Virus record (IMG/VR): IMGVR_UViG_3300017748_000175
Span: 1-21,503 of that record
Direction: 5' to 3' (one strand)
DNA: 21,503 bases
Source: a virus
The notes beneath the pieces are model-generated. The model was given only the letters and a program-made list of their open reading frames with translations. It was not told the DNA's origin and ran no database searches. The position numbers and the translations under genes were made by a program. Shown in pieces: positions 14,623 to 21,503 of the stretch. Each line of letters opens with the position of its first letter. The stretch's first letter is position 1.

Positions 14623-16118
14623 GTGAAGAACCAAACAAAAGCAAGGCGCAAGTACACAACATTAGGGCGGCAAAGACGGTTGCTGAAACCGTCAAGTCCA
14701 CACTGGGACCGTTGGGTATGGATAAGATGATGGTTGATGGTGGCGGCAACGTCATCGTCACAAACGACGGTGCGACGATTCTCCGTGAACTGGACGTGTC
14801 GCATCCCGGTGGCAAGATGATTGCCGAGATTGCCAAGACGCAGGAAAGCCTGTGCTACGACGGTACTACGAGTACGGTTGTGCTTGCGGGTGCCCTGCTC
14901 GGTAATTCAGAAGCCCTGTTTGAGAAGGGGCTGCATCCTAACGTCATCTGCCGTGGGTATCACGAAGCCGCTCATATGGCAGTGGAATACCTTGAGCAAC
15001 ATGTGTCGCTCTATCGCAAAGACGTGCTTTCGTGGGTTGCTCGTACTGCCATTACTGGCAAGACGTTGGAATCGTCCATTGACACTGTGTCTCAACTGTG
15101 CGTGGAAGCCGTGACCAAGGCAGGCGGGGACGCTGAGAGTGTCAAGGTCGTGTCCTTCCCCGGTGGCTCCATCGAAGACTCGTACCTGTACGGTGGTATC
15201 ATCGTCAACAAGGACTACGTGCATGAAAGTGAGTCTGATGGCTACGGTCACATCGTGCTCATCAACACCGGTCTTGACCATGAGAAAGGCGAGGACAACG
15301 TGCAGGTGCAAATGGATGCGAATGCATACCAGTCCTACAAGAAGGGTGGAAATGCAGCACTCATCACGGACGCAAAGCATCTTGTGGATGCGTTGCCGAA
15401 GGGTGGCGTTGTCTTCGTACGTGACGGCGTGAACGACCACGTTGCTGCATACCTGAAGAAGCACGACATCATGGTGGTGCGTCGTACCCCTGAGTCCACC
15501 GTGCGTGCGTTGAGTCGTGCCACGGGTGCCATTATCCATCAAACCCCCAGTGAGGTTGAGAGCAGCGTTGACGCACAGGTGCGCCGTGAGCGTCACAACG
15601 ACGTGTGGTACCTGTTCGTGGAAAACGACCATGAGAGCAACGAGGCTACACTCGTCTTGCGCGGTGCCACGACGCACACGCTTGATGAAGTGGAGCGCGG
15701 ATTCGATGACGCCCTTGGTGTCGTGTCTCTTGTCATGGATGACGGTATGGTTGTGACGGGTGGTGGCAACGCCTACGCACGTATGGCCATGCATCTGCGC
15801 TCTCATGCAAGTACCATCGGTGGACGCGCTCAGATGGCCATTGAAGCGTTTGCAGACGGGTTGGAGTCCATTCCTGCCACCATCGCTGAGAATGCAGGCC
15901 ACGACCCTCTCAACACCATCCTTGACATGCGCCACGAACTGATGAGTGGTAACTCACACGCCGGACCCGATGTGGTCAACGGTGGTGTGATGGACTTGCT
16001 TGAGGCTCAGGTGGTGGAACCTGCTGCGCTTGTTCGTCAGGCCGTTCTCAGCGCCGCTGAAGTCAGCAACGCAATCCTACGTATTGACGACATCATTGCT
16101 CGGAGGCAGATGGAGTGA
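14616..16118 (+). CDS. ths: Group II chaperonin (thermosome/CCT-type) subunit
   Basis: 500 residues. It should form the double-ring, built-in-lid chaperonin of archaea. Equatorial signatures are clear: [13 protein letters not shown] (28-39), NDGATIL (50-56) and DGTTS (82-86), where cellular subunits read GDGTT; here the first Gly is Tyr81, while the catalytic Asp82 stays. The apical region has [17 protein letters not shown]. The C-terminal equatorial part has [26 protein letters not shown], split here only by length. It ends soon after ILRIDDIIA without the Gly-rich tail, and is about 40 residues shorter than typical thermosome subunits. GGAGGTGG precedes ATG 14616; GTG 14619 is an alternative. 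The gene is last but two in the replication operon. It may fold viral replication or virion proteins, perhaps mixing with host subunits; that is inference. Confidence 0.95.
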   Translation: MVSEEPNKSKAQVHNIRAAKTVAETVKSTLGPLGMDKMMVDGGGNVIVTNDGATILRELDVSHPGGKMIAEIAKTQESLCYDGTTSTVVLAGALLGNSEALFEKGLHPNVICRGYHEAAHMAVEYLEQHVSLYRKDVLSWVARTAITGKTLESSIDTVSQLCVEAVTKAGGDAESVKVVSFPGGSIEDSYLYGGIIVNKDYVHESESDGYGHIVLINTGLDHEKGEDNVQVQMDANAYQSYKKGGNAALITDAKHLVDALPKGGVVFVRDGVNDHVAAYLKKHDIMVVRRTPESTVRALSRATGAIIHQTPSEVESSVDAQVRRERHNDVWYLFVENDHESNEATLVLRGATTHTLDEVERGFDDALGVVSLVMDDGMVVTGGGNAYARMAMHLRSHASTIGGRAQMAIEAFADGLESIPATIAENAGHDPLNTILDMRHELMSGNSHAGPDVVNGGVMDLLEAQVVEPAALVRQAVLSAAEVSNAILRIDDIIARRQME

Positions 16119-16219
16119 CCACATGCTTAGTCTGCCGCCGTCCTTGCATGAAGTGCCATCTGATTGAAGGCATTTGCGAGGACTGTATGGAGGCTGACTT
16201 GCATGGGGAGACTCCTTGA
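16115..16219 (+). CDS. Tiny Cys-rich protein (34 aa), GTG start
   Basis: 34 residues, with GTG at 16115 making a GTGA overlap with the thermosome stop and GGAGG 8 bases upstream (16102-16106). Six cysteines sit in the first 24 residues as CLVC...CMKC...CEDC (C4, C7, C11, C14, C21, C24), with a His at 15, a dense zinc-binding pattern in such a short chain. The junction signals are the same as those of larger genes in this block, which supports translation. Function unknown. Confidence 0.55.
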   Translation: MTTCLVCRRPCMKCHLIEGICEDCMEADLHGETP

Positions 16220-16358
16220 CCGGCTGAAGTCAAAGTGCCGTCGCTGCGGCCACTGGCACATTCCGCATAGGTTGCAGGCCACGTATTTAGATGGCACCAA
16301 TACAAAATTGAAGTTGCTTGAATGCCGCGAATGCGGTCACTTTTGGCGTGAAAAATGA
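16203..16358 (+). CDS. Small zinc-ribbon protein, 51 aa
   Basis: 51 residues. CRRCGHWH near the N-terminus and CRECGHFW near the C-terminus form a classical two-knuckle zinc ribbon with a basic linker. The ATG at 16203 overlaps the preceding tiny gene by 17 bases and follows a GGAGG about 10 bases upstream. The frame stays open to 16164, but that start has no comparable signal. Zinc ribbons of this size often contact the transcription machinery or nucleic acid; no specific role is shown. It is the last plus-strand gene, and its stop abuts the stop of the convergent tail gene. Confidence 0.68.
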   Translation: MGRLLDRLKSKCRRCGHWHIPHRLQATYLDGTNTKLKLLECRECGHFWREK

Positions 16359-16361
16359 CTA
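16351..16361 (-). terminator. Possible T-run terminator for the minus-strand operon
   Basis: Read on the minus strand, the stop TAG of the last tail gene is followed by TCATTTTTC. A T5 run (16355-16351) just past a stop codon is compatible with archaeal termination at short T-tracts. It lies inside the end of the convergent plus-strand gene, so it may be coincidental. Confidence 0.3.
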
Positions 16362-16535
16362 TGAAGCCATCCACGTTTGCACTTGAGTGAGCGTAGGCGC
16401 GTTACCAAAGCCCGATGCGGGCCACTGGTCAGCATGGTATGTTTGCCCTGATGAGGACGAGGTGACTACCGCGTACTCGGCAAAGTCAAGCGTGGGGTAT
16501 TGGCCTTGAATGGCCTCTTGCATTGTTTTACTCAT
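16359..16535 (-). CDS. Small protein after the tail fibre, tail-assembly-chaperone-like
   Basis: 58 residues, start at 16535 chosen because it makes TGATG with the fibre stop; an in-frame ATG at 16565 lies inside the fibre gene. The sequence has AIQGQYPTLDFAEYAVV and ends with WPASGFGNAPTLTQVQTWM. Small proteins with an early YP, a strand, a W and a late APT-x-x-x-V/L segment commonly follow fibre genes in tailed phages (XkdW-like) and are thought to help fibre folding or attachment. The assignment is by this pattern and position only. Its stop directly abuts the stop of the plus-strand zinc-ribbon gene. Confidence 0.6.
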   Translation of the reverse strand: MSKTMQEAIQGQYPTLDFAEYAVVTSSSSGQTYHADQWPASGFGNAPTLTQVQTWMAS

Positions 16536-18997
16536 CAGGATGCACCAATCCTTCGCACGGACCAACGACAGTATTCTCCACCGCGTAGTTGTTGAGTGCC
16601 ACTATTACCAGTGTCATCTTCTTTGCGAACGAAGAAGTAAATTTCAACGTAGTCTGAGTCAGCCAACACAATTTCTGTTGAAACCGGCGCGGTCTTCGCA
16701 GAAGGGCTACCGACAGTCGCAGTTCCTTGCCTCACCACTACAGAACCATTGACGTAAATGGCAACGTGAAGTTGATATGGGCTTGTGGCGACTGATGGAA
16801 GCGTCGAGTTTGAAGCCACCCAACCCACCTGCGCATGAATGGAATACAGACCGCCTTGCCCGGAGCCAACGGTGAACTTTTCACCATCTGTGGCACTGTC
16901 AAGAGCGAGAGTGTTGTTGCTAATCGTGTCCCAGTACTCAACCTTGTGCCACGTGCCTGCCGTGAGTCCCGAATCGTTGGTGTTGGAACCAACCTTAGCG
17001 GTGAGGTACAGTGGGTCAACAAAGCCCTGCTTAGCAGTGTTTGCTGCAACTGTTGGGTCAGAAGCAATTGCGGTGGCAAAGTCACTGATGGTGGCAGCAA
17101 GTTGCGTACCCGTGTGATTAGCACGATTCTTCAGGTTTGCATCAGTGTCATTTGCCGTAGCACTTGATGCGATAGCATCGAGTTTCGTTTTGTCCGCACC
17201 AGACATTGACCCTGCTGCGCTCGTCGTGGCGGCGCTGATGCCGATTGTTCCCGTAGCGGTAATTGTACCACCCGTGATGGGTGCCGTCGTAGCGACACTT
17301 GTGACTGTCCCTGAGCCACTACCAAAATCGCTGAAGTCAGCATACTTGATGTTGTTTGAATCATCTGCATCCTGAATCAACACGCGGTCTGCGGCAGCAG
17401 GTGAGCCGATGTCAGACAGACTCATTCCGTTAAGTGCCGCCTTAACATTGGTCGCATCGGTGACATCTGCCGCCGTTTCGATGTTGGTCAGTTTCGTGCG
17501 TTCGGCACCGGAGATGATGATGCCCGACCCGGCGTTACTCACATCACTGAGTTCAGTAACGCTATCCGTAGCATGAATCACCTTCTTGTCGGTCCCTGCA
17601 TCGTCTGTGAAATAGAGGCGATTTGGTGCATCGTTCTTGACCCAAAGCAAGCCTTTGCCTGCTGCGGTGGTGTGGCCTGTGGCCGCAACGTCGGCTTTTT
17701 CGTCAATGACCAAACCAGTTGGGTCAATGAGTCCGGTTACAGTGAGTTTGCCGTTGACCGTAAGAGTGGACGAAGCAGTAGTCCAAAACAACTTGGCATC
17801 ACTTGTGAACCCACCACCACCGTCAGACAACTGCACCATGCCTGTTGCACCATGACCGTTAGGTGAAGTCGCACCGCTTGCGAAAATGACGCTCTTCCAG
17901 TTGCTACCGTCGTACACAAAGAGTGCAGACTCCTTGCCCAAGATGATGCTACCAAGGCCGCCGTTGTCGAATGTAATGCCGTTTGTACCGTGCGCTGCGT
18001 GATTGCTGACGAACACCATGTGCCCCTTGGGGAACGTGCCGCTTGGGTTGAACTGGTGTGCTGAGCCGGGTGTGATGACGAAAATACTGCTTTCGTCGTA
18101 CGTGAACGTCGTTGTGGAACTGGGCGTCAACGCCTTGACGCTCGATGGACCGAGCACGTGAGTATGACGGGTGCTACTGTCCGTCTTGGCTGAGTAGTAC
18201 AGAAGCGAGTCACCATCAGCGTTGTATGACTGCCATAGTGCCCCAACGCGGCTACCTGCAAGGCTACCCGCTTCGTCACCGGAATGGAATGCATCGGGAT
18301 TCGTTGCAGCCGTAGTTGCAGCAACCGCTCCACTTGTTACAGGACTGAAGTAAATAGGGCTTGGACGCAAGATTGTACGCTTGTCGTTGATTTCGGTGAT
18401 ACTCACGTCGTAGTCACCGCCACTTGCACTGTACACGACACGTAGCGTAGCAAGCACCGTGGTGTTGCGGTTGGTCAACGAGCCGGGTGTGTTGAGGAAA
18501 GCAGAAGGTGTGGTGGGGTAGGTGTTGGATGCCGTCGTGACCGCCGTGCCCATCTCCCAGTACACGTGCTTGGCGTTGTCGTCAGCAGACAGGTACACGA
18601 CCACCAGTGCTTCTTGTCCACTCGTCAGGGCCGTAGGGCTACCCGTCTTGCTCGTACTGGAGGCGCTGATTACGATGTCCGTACTGTTGCCCGGTCCATC
18701 TGCAAAGGCATACAGGACACCATCAAGAACGGCCAGTCCACCCTGCACGCGGAACGTGTAGGAGTTCGTCTGCTGATTGCACGCACCGGGTAGGTTCTCA
18801 GGGTCATCGCGGTCCCCGTCCCCGTACGCGGTGTCTTCTTCAAGCAGAATCCCGTTGCCGTGGATTCCCTCAAGGAAGTTGGTCAGCGTTGGACTGAGAA
18901 TGTGGTCCCCGTCCTTCAACCCATCAGCAGGCTGCGCTGAGCCGCTGAGCGTCATGTTGGCCTTGGTATGTCCTGAAAGTGGGTTGCCTGCCATCAT
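16535..18997 (-). CDS. Tail fibre protein with C1q-like C-terminal domain
   Basis: 820 residues, by far the longest structural gene here. It is rich in Gly, Ser, Thr, Ala and Asn and poor in Cys, as usual for fibres. The N-terminal ~100 residues (DGDHILSPTLTNFLEGIHGNGI) probably attach to the tail. Repeat-like segments occur at 497-521 (SGAERTKLTNIETAADVTDATN) and 599-625 (SGADKTKLDAIASSATANDTDA), the GADKTKLD motif of many phage fibre shafts. The last ~145 residues (from about SGLTAGTWHKVEYWDT to the end) look like a C1q/TNF jelly roll, with GLYSIHAQVGW and HVAIYVNGS strands and a terminal YCRWSVRRI. It likely binds the host surface. The start is the first of two adjacent ATGs (18997), which gives an ATGA overlap with the preceding gene. 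Confidence 0.85.
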   Translation of the reverse strand: MMAGNPLSGHTKANMTLSGSAQPADGLKDGDHILSPTLTNFLEGIHGNGILLEEDTAYGDGDRDDPENLPGACNQQTNSYTFRVQGGLAVLDGVLYAFADGPGNSTDIVISASSTSKTGSPTALTSGQEALVVVYLSADDNAKHVYWEMGTAVTTASNTYPTTPSAFLNTPGSLTNRNTTVLATLRVVYSASGGDYDVSITEINDKRTILRPSPIYFSPVTSGAVAATTAATNPDAFHSGDEAGSLAGSRVGALWQSYNADGDSLLYYSAKTDSSTRHTHVLGPSSVKALTPSSTTTFTYDESSIFVITPGSAHQFNPSGTFPKGHMVFVSNHAAHGTNGITFDNGGLGSIILGKESALFVYDGSNWKSVIFASGATSPNGHGATGMVQLSDGGGGFTSDAKLFWTTASSTLTVNGKLTVTGLIDPTGLVIDEKADVAATGHTTAAGKGLLWVKNDAPNRLYFTDDAGTDKKVIHATDSVTELSDVSNAGSGIIISGAERTKLTNIETAADVTDATNVKAALNGMSLSDIGSPAAADRVLIQDADDSNNIKYADFSDFGSGSGTVTSVATTAPITGGTITATGTIGISAATTSAAGSMSGADKTKLDAIASSATANDTDANLKNRANHTGTQLAATISDFATAIASDPTVAANTAKQGFVDPLYLTAKVGSNTNDSGLTAGTWHKVEYWDTISNNTLALDSATDGEKFTVGSGQGGLYSIHAQVGWVASNSTLPSVATSPYQLHVAIYVNGSVVVRQGTATVGSPSAKTAPVSTEIVLADSDYVEIYFFVRKEDDTGNSGTQQLRGGEYCRWSVRRIGAS

Positions 18998-19338
18998 TCC
19001 ACCTCGATTATGATTTGGATTTTCGTTTCCTTAGACCCGTTCTTCGTGTACGGTACGATGTTGAATCGCCCCACGGGCAGGAAGTCATTGGTGTTGCGCA
19101 TCTGTACATACACTTCTCGCAGTGACTCAGTGAAAGACTCATCGAAAGGCACGGTCGCTTCAACCAACACTGATGTTTCGTCAATGATGGTCACCTCGGG
19201 CGTGAGTGTGATGGCAGGTCGTCCCGCTGCACCGTCGTCACTGGTCGCAGGTGTACCATCGAAACCAAGCGTCACCTCGTTGATGTTGTCCCTGATTGTT
19301 TCAATCAGCAAACGGCGCAGATGATTCGACACAGGCAT
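18994..19338 (-). CDS. Unknown structural-module protein, 114 aa
   Basis: 114 residues. The start at 19338 is chosen because it makes TGATG with the previous gene; the frame is open to 19368. The N-terminus is helical (NHLRRLLIETIRDNI). The rest is strand-rich and acidic, ending in KETKIQIIIEVE. The segment TVPFDESFTESLREVYVQM, followed by VGRFNIVPYTKNG, looks like a compact beta domain. No family is recognised. Its place between a hub-like gene and the fibre suggests a baseplate or fibre-connector part of the virion, which is inferred from position only. Confidence 0.6.
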   Translation of the reverse strand: MPVSNHLRRLLIETIRDNINEVTLGFDGTPATSDDGAAGRPAITLTPEVTIIDETSVLVEATVPFDESFTESLREVYVQMRNTNDFLPVGRFNIVPYTKNGSKETKIQIIIEVE

Positions 19339-19844
19339 CAGTACCACCCCGGTTGCGTTTTCATCCACGCCTCTTCTTCATCCTCAGTCATGTTTTCGGT
19401 CACACTTTGAGATGGTTTTGAGAATACGATGTTGTCCCAATCAATCGGTTTATCGTGAGAAATTAACGCTTCCGAAAGAAGCCGTTCGTTTGTTGGGTTC
19501 CAATCCTGCCTTCGTTGCACCCTCCCTTGAGCCTCCATTGGGCCACGAAGCCCAAGTACAACAGGTGTACCTTCTGTGTTGTCGAAGTTGGCATTTGCAA
19601 AGAACGACGCAGTAGCATGAGGCTCGACTGTATTCATGTCAGCCCACCACGTACCCGGTTGACCCAAATCAATGTCATTATCTTTTTGATACCAACGACC
19701 GGTATCTTGTGGTACCGTTGACATCGAAGGCACTCCCCTGTACGCAGTCACAGGCTCTTTACCGGGGTAGTTCTCAATGTAGTTGTACAACTTCATCTGC
19801 CGACCTGCCTTCAGCAAGGACCAAGCAGCATCAATTGGACTCAT
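19338..19844 (-). CDS. Unknown protein with weak ADP-ribosyltransferase resemblance
   Basis: 168 residues. The start at 19844 makes TGATG with the hub-like gene. YRGVPS at 35-40, then GRWYQKD (49-55), GTWWADM (64-70), a region ATASFFAN (78-84) and VVLGLRG (95-101) follow the order seen in some mono-ADP-ribosyltransferases (an Arg in YRG, an aromatic-rich turn, a strand). The catalytic Glu is not obvious; candidates are E116-E125 or later acids. The C-terminus is acidic (TEDEEEAW). If correct, it could be a virion-carried effector or a decayed one. It could just as well be an ordinary baseplate component. The evidence is by eye and weak. Confidence 0.5.
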   Translation of the reverse strand: MSPIDAAWSLLKAGRQMKLYNYIENYPGKEPVTAYRGVPSMSTVPQDTGRWYQKDNDIDLGQPGTWWADMNTVEPHATASFFANANFDNTEGTPVVLGLRGPMEAQGRVQRRQDWNPTNERLLSEALISHDKPIDWDNIVFSKPSQSVTENMTEDEEEAWMKTQPGWY

Positions 19845-21244
19845 CAGTTCACCTCCTCCGGCCCTTTGGTCACTCCGATGGGCAACCCGTTGCCACCAAT
19901 TTTGCCACGTGTGCGCGTCCCTTTAACGCCGCCGATGAGGATTGCAGTGCCCTCAACGCGCCTGCTCGTCACCTTGGCGCTGATGATGAGGTCCACTTCA
20001 CCGAAGAACGACAGGTTGCTTTCGATACGCTGCACGTAGGTCGAGGGGTTCTCGTTGTTGCTGAGCACCGTGGATGACTCACCAATGCCCTGCAAGACCC
20101 CCTCAAGCCCCGTTTCGATGTTTAGCATGGTGAAGTCACTGATGGACTCAAGCGGCTTGTGTACGACCTCCGTGACGACCTTGTTCTTGCCGTTAAATCG
20201 AATGACCGTACCGGGGCGCACATGCGTCATGTTCTCGTTGCCACTTGATGTGAGAGAACCCTTGGTCAATGACTGACCCTTCAGGATTTGTCGTGCAGTA
20301 CGACGTGCAGTGTTTGTGGAGCGTACGGTGTGGTCAACGATTGGTGAGGGGTCTTCGCGGATTTCCTCAACCTGTCCCTCAGCATCGCTGACGGTGACGA
20401 TGACCATATCGTTGAGTGCCAACGGGAGGCCTTGAATGGTCACGGCGTTGGTGGTGTTGTCCACTGGGTTTTCCTTGATGGTACCAAGTCCACCGTCGTT
20501 GTTGATTTCGATGTTGCTTTCACTGAACGTGACAGGCACGTACAGGAGATTTCCAAAGCGGTCAAGCAAAACAATGCGACTGTCATGACGACCAAGGAAG
20601 CGCAACGCGGTCATTAAATTGGAGTTGTTGAAATCTTGACCGACGAATCGAGTACTATGATTCCGATAAGACGTGGACGTGTTGCGCGGGCGTGATAGGC
20701 CAACACTGGTCGTACCGTTGGTTGCTGCCTCACCCAATCGCACCGCAAGGTCACTGGTACGCAGTCCAACGCCCACGGGTTGACCAAGCCGCACACCGTC
20801 ACCGTCGAAACCGATGGATTGCAGCGTGCGCCCCTTCATGTTCTTCATACCAATGAGGATACCCACGGCACGGTCAGTGATGCTATCACCGACAAGCCGT
20901 TGCGCATAATTCGATACGTTGTACAACAACTTAGGCTGATTTGAATTGGAAATTACATCGGTACCAAAATACGGCGTACCTGAGTAGGAATGACCGTCAG
21001 CACTCTTGTGCGTCAGTTGCACGTCGGACTCACCCTCAACAAGCGTGTACTCCCGCTCGGGCATGACCTGCAAAGTGCGCGTCATGTTGCGCTCCACGGT
21101 CACCTTGGGCTTACCGCTGCGCTGCACGCTGAGCCTGCCGTAGTGTACCGCGTTGTCCACGAACACTGGCTTACGCACATGGGTCATCACTTCAGTTGCA
21201 TCGGTGTTGTACCGACCAACAACGGTGTCCCGAATGAGTGTCAT
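19844..21244 (-). CDS. Baseplate-hub-like tail protein
   Basis: 466 residues, beta-rich. The C-terminal half has a pattern seen in hub proteins of the gp27/gpD type: ALRFLGRHDSRIVLLDRFGNLLYV, then a segment RRTARQILKGQSLTKGSLTSSG, then VRPGTVIRFNGKNKVVTEVVH. Hub proteins form the central tube of the baseplate through which DNA leaves. The N-terminal part is less familiar. It opens in an ATGA overlap with the partial gene upstream and closes with TGATG. Known: hub genes sit near fibre genes in tailed viruses. Inferred: this role here. It might instead be another tail wedge protein. Virion location is likely; exact part uncertain. Confidence 0.62.
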   Translation of the reverse strand: MTLIRDTVVGRYNTDATEVMTHVRKPVFVDNAVHYGRLSVQRSGKPKVTVERNMTRTLQVMPEREYTLVEGESDVQLTHKSADGHSYSGTPYFGTDVISNSNQPKLLYNVSNYAQRLVGDSITDRAVGILIGMKNMKGRTLQSIGFDGDGVRLGQPVGVGLRTSDLAVRLGEAATNGTTSVGLSRPRNTSTSYRNHSTRFVGQDFNNSNLMTALRFLGRHDSRIVLLDRFGNLLYVPVTFSESNIEINNDGGLGTIKENPVDNTTNAVTIQGLPLALNDMVIVTVSDAEGQVEEIREDPSPIVDHTVRSTNTARRTARQILKGQSLTKGSLTSSGNENMTHVRPGTVIRFNGKNKVVTEVVHKPLESISDFTMLNIETGLEGVLQGIGESSTVLSNNENPSTYVQRIESNLSFFGEVDLIISAKVTSRRVEGTAILIGGVKGTRTRGKIGGNGLPIGVTKGPEEVN

Positions 21245-21503
21245 GCGTTAGCCGCCTCAGCATATGGTACCGTGTCAGCCCACCTACCCTCATCCAGTAG
21301 GTCTTTTCGTTGTCCTTCTAACATACCATAGTAGCGAGCGATTGATTGAGGTGTTTGGTGATACGATGAGTTAGGAGGAGAAATTCGCACAAGTTTTTCA
21401 ACAGGGATTTGACTGAGTACCATAGCCTCATTCAACCCTTCAGGTGATTGAGAGCGACCACGGAACATGAAATCAAGTTCCCTTGGGTTTCCTCGGAATC
21501 CAA
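21241..21503 (-). CDS. Unknown tail-module protein, 3' part
   Basis: The frame is open from the right edge of the window to the stop at 21241, so this is the 3' end of a longer gene; an internal ATG at 21468 is probably not the start. The 86 visible residues begin GFRGNPRELDFMFRGRSQ and continue with LSQIPVEKLVRISPP, then a helix with RYYGMLEGQRKDLLDEGRW. The stop overlaps the hub-like gene by ATGA. Not recognised. Its position just before a hub-like gene suggests a baseplate or tail-tube component. Confidence 0.6.
   Translation of the reverse strand, partial: GFRGNPRELDFMFRGRSQSPEGLNEAMVLSQIPVEKLVRISPPNSSYHQTPQSIARYYGMLEGQRKDLLDEGRWADTVPYAEAANA

Noticed and set aside
14907-15935. 342-codon open frame antisense to the thermosome gene
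   Set aside because: It lies wholly opposite a clear chaperonin gene, has low-complexity His/Val-rich translation and no family motif; codon bias of the sense strand explains the absence of stops.
17150-17520. Repeats in the fibre gene as a phase-variation or CRISPR-like array
   Set aside because: The similarity is at protein level (TKLD-type shaft motifs), with irregular spacing and no repeated DNA units.
1-21503. tRNA genes or an integration site
   Set aside because: I saw no cloverleaf-like segment, CCA-ended tRNA pattern, integrase gene or long terminal repeat.

Overview
The window looks like part of the genome of a head-tailed archaeal virus of the magrovirus type, i.e. viruses of uncultured Marine Group II Euryarchaeota. 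That placement is inferred from gene content, not from a search. The left three quarters is a tightly packed plus-strand block with an archaeal/eukaryotic-style replication set: clamp-loader (RFC) small subunit, sliding clamp, family B DNA polymerase, archaeo-eukaryotic primase, XPF/ERCC4 nuclease and a group II chaperonin (thermosome). The right quarter is a minus-strand block of tail, baseplate and fibre genes resembling those of Caudoviricetes. I see no rRNA, tRNA, CRISPR array, integrase or insertion sequence.

Layout, plus strand: RFC small subunit 3' part (1-594); possible RPA-like ssDNA-binding protein (591-1889); RecA-fold ATPase of Sak4/AAA_24 type (1899-2894); a 132-base gap with two hairpins; PCNA-like clamp (3027-3776); PolB (3773-6196); GHKL ATPase fused to a PD-(D/E)XK nuclease domain (6201-7655); two small genes (7657-8017); Cas4/RecB-like nuclease (8014-9042); unknown (9039-9332); primase (9337-10425); zinc-finger protein (10425-10739); zinc-finger HNH nuclease (10739-11701); ERCC4 nuclease with HhH domain (11688-12392); P-loop ATPase, probable replicative helicase (12426-13820); small unknown (13820-14017); DEDD exonuclease (14014-14622); thermosome (14616-16118); two tiny zinc-binding proteins (16115-16358).

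Minus strand, read right to left: partial unknown (21503-21241), baseplate-hub-like protein (21244-19844), a protein with a weak ADP-ribosyltransferase resemblance (19844-19338), unknown (19338-18994), long tail fibre with a C1q-like tip (18997-16535) and a tail-assembly-chaperone-like small protein (16535-16359). The two blocks converge with no base between their stop codons (16358/16359).

Nearly every gene junction is an ATGA, GTGA or TGATG overlap. Many starts are preceded by GAGGTGA- or GGTGAT-like ribosome-binding sites, so translational coupling within long operons is likely. The proteins together would load a clamp, prime, unwind, copy and process viral DNA with little need for host enzymes. 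The chaperonin may fold virion or replication proteins.

The most striking non-gene signal is that I found no GATC, AGCT or CTAG anywhere in the 21.5 kb. This suggests strong selection by host restriction systems. Other points of note are a seamless-looking HNH cassette bounded by a 12-base direct repeat, a family B polymerase whose motif C reads HTDS instead of DTDS, and the GHKL-nuclease fusion.
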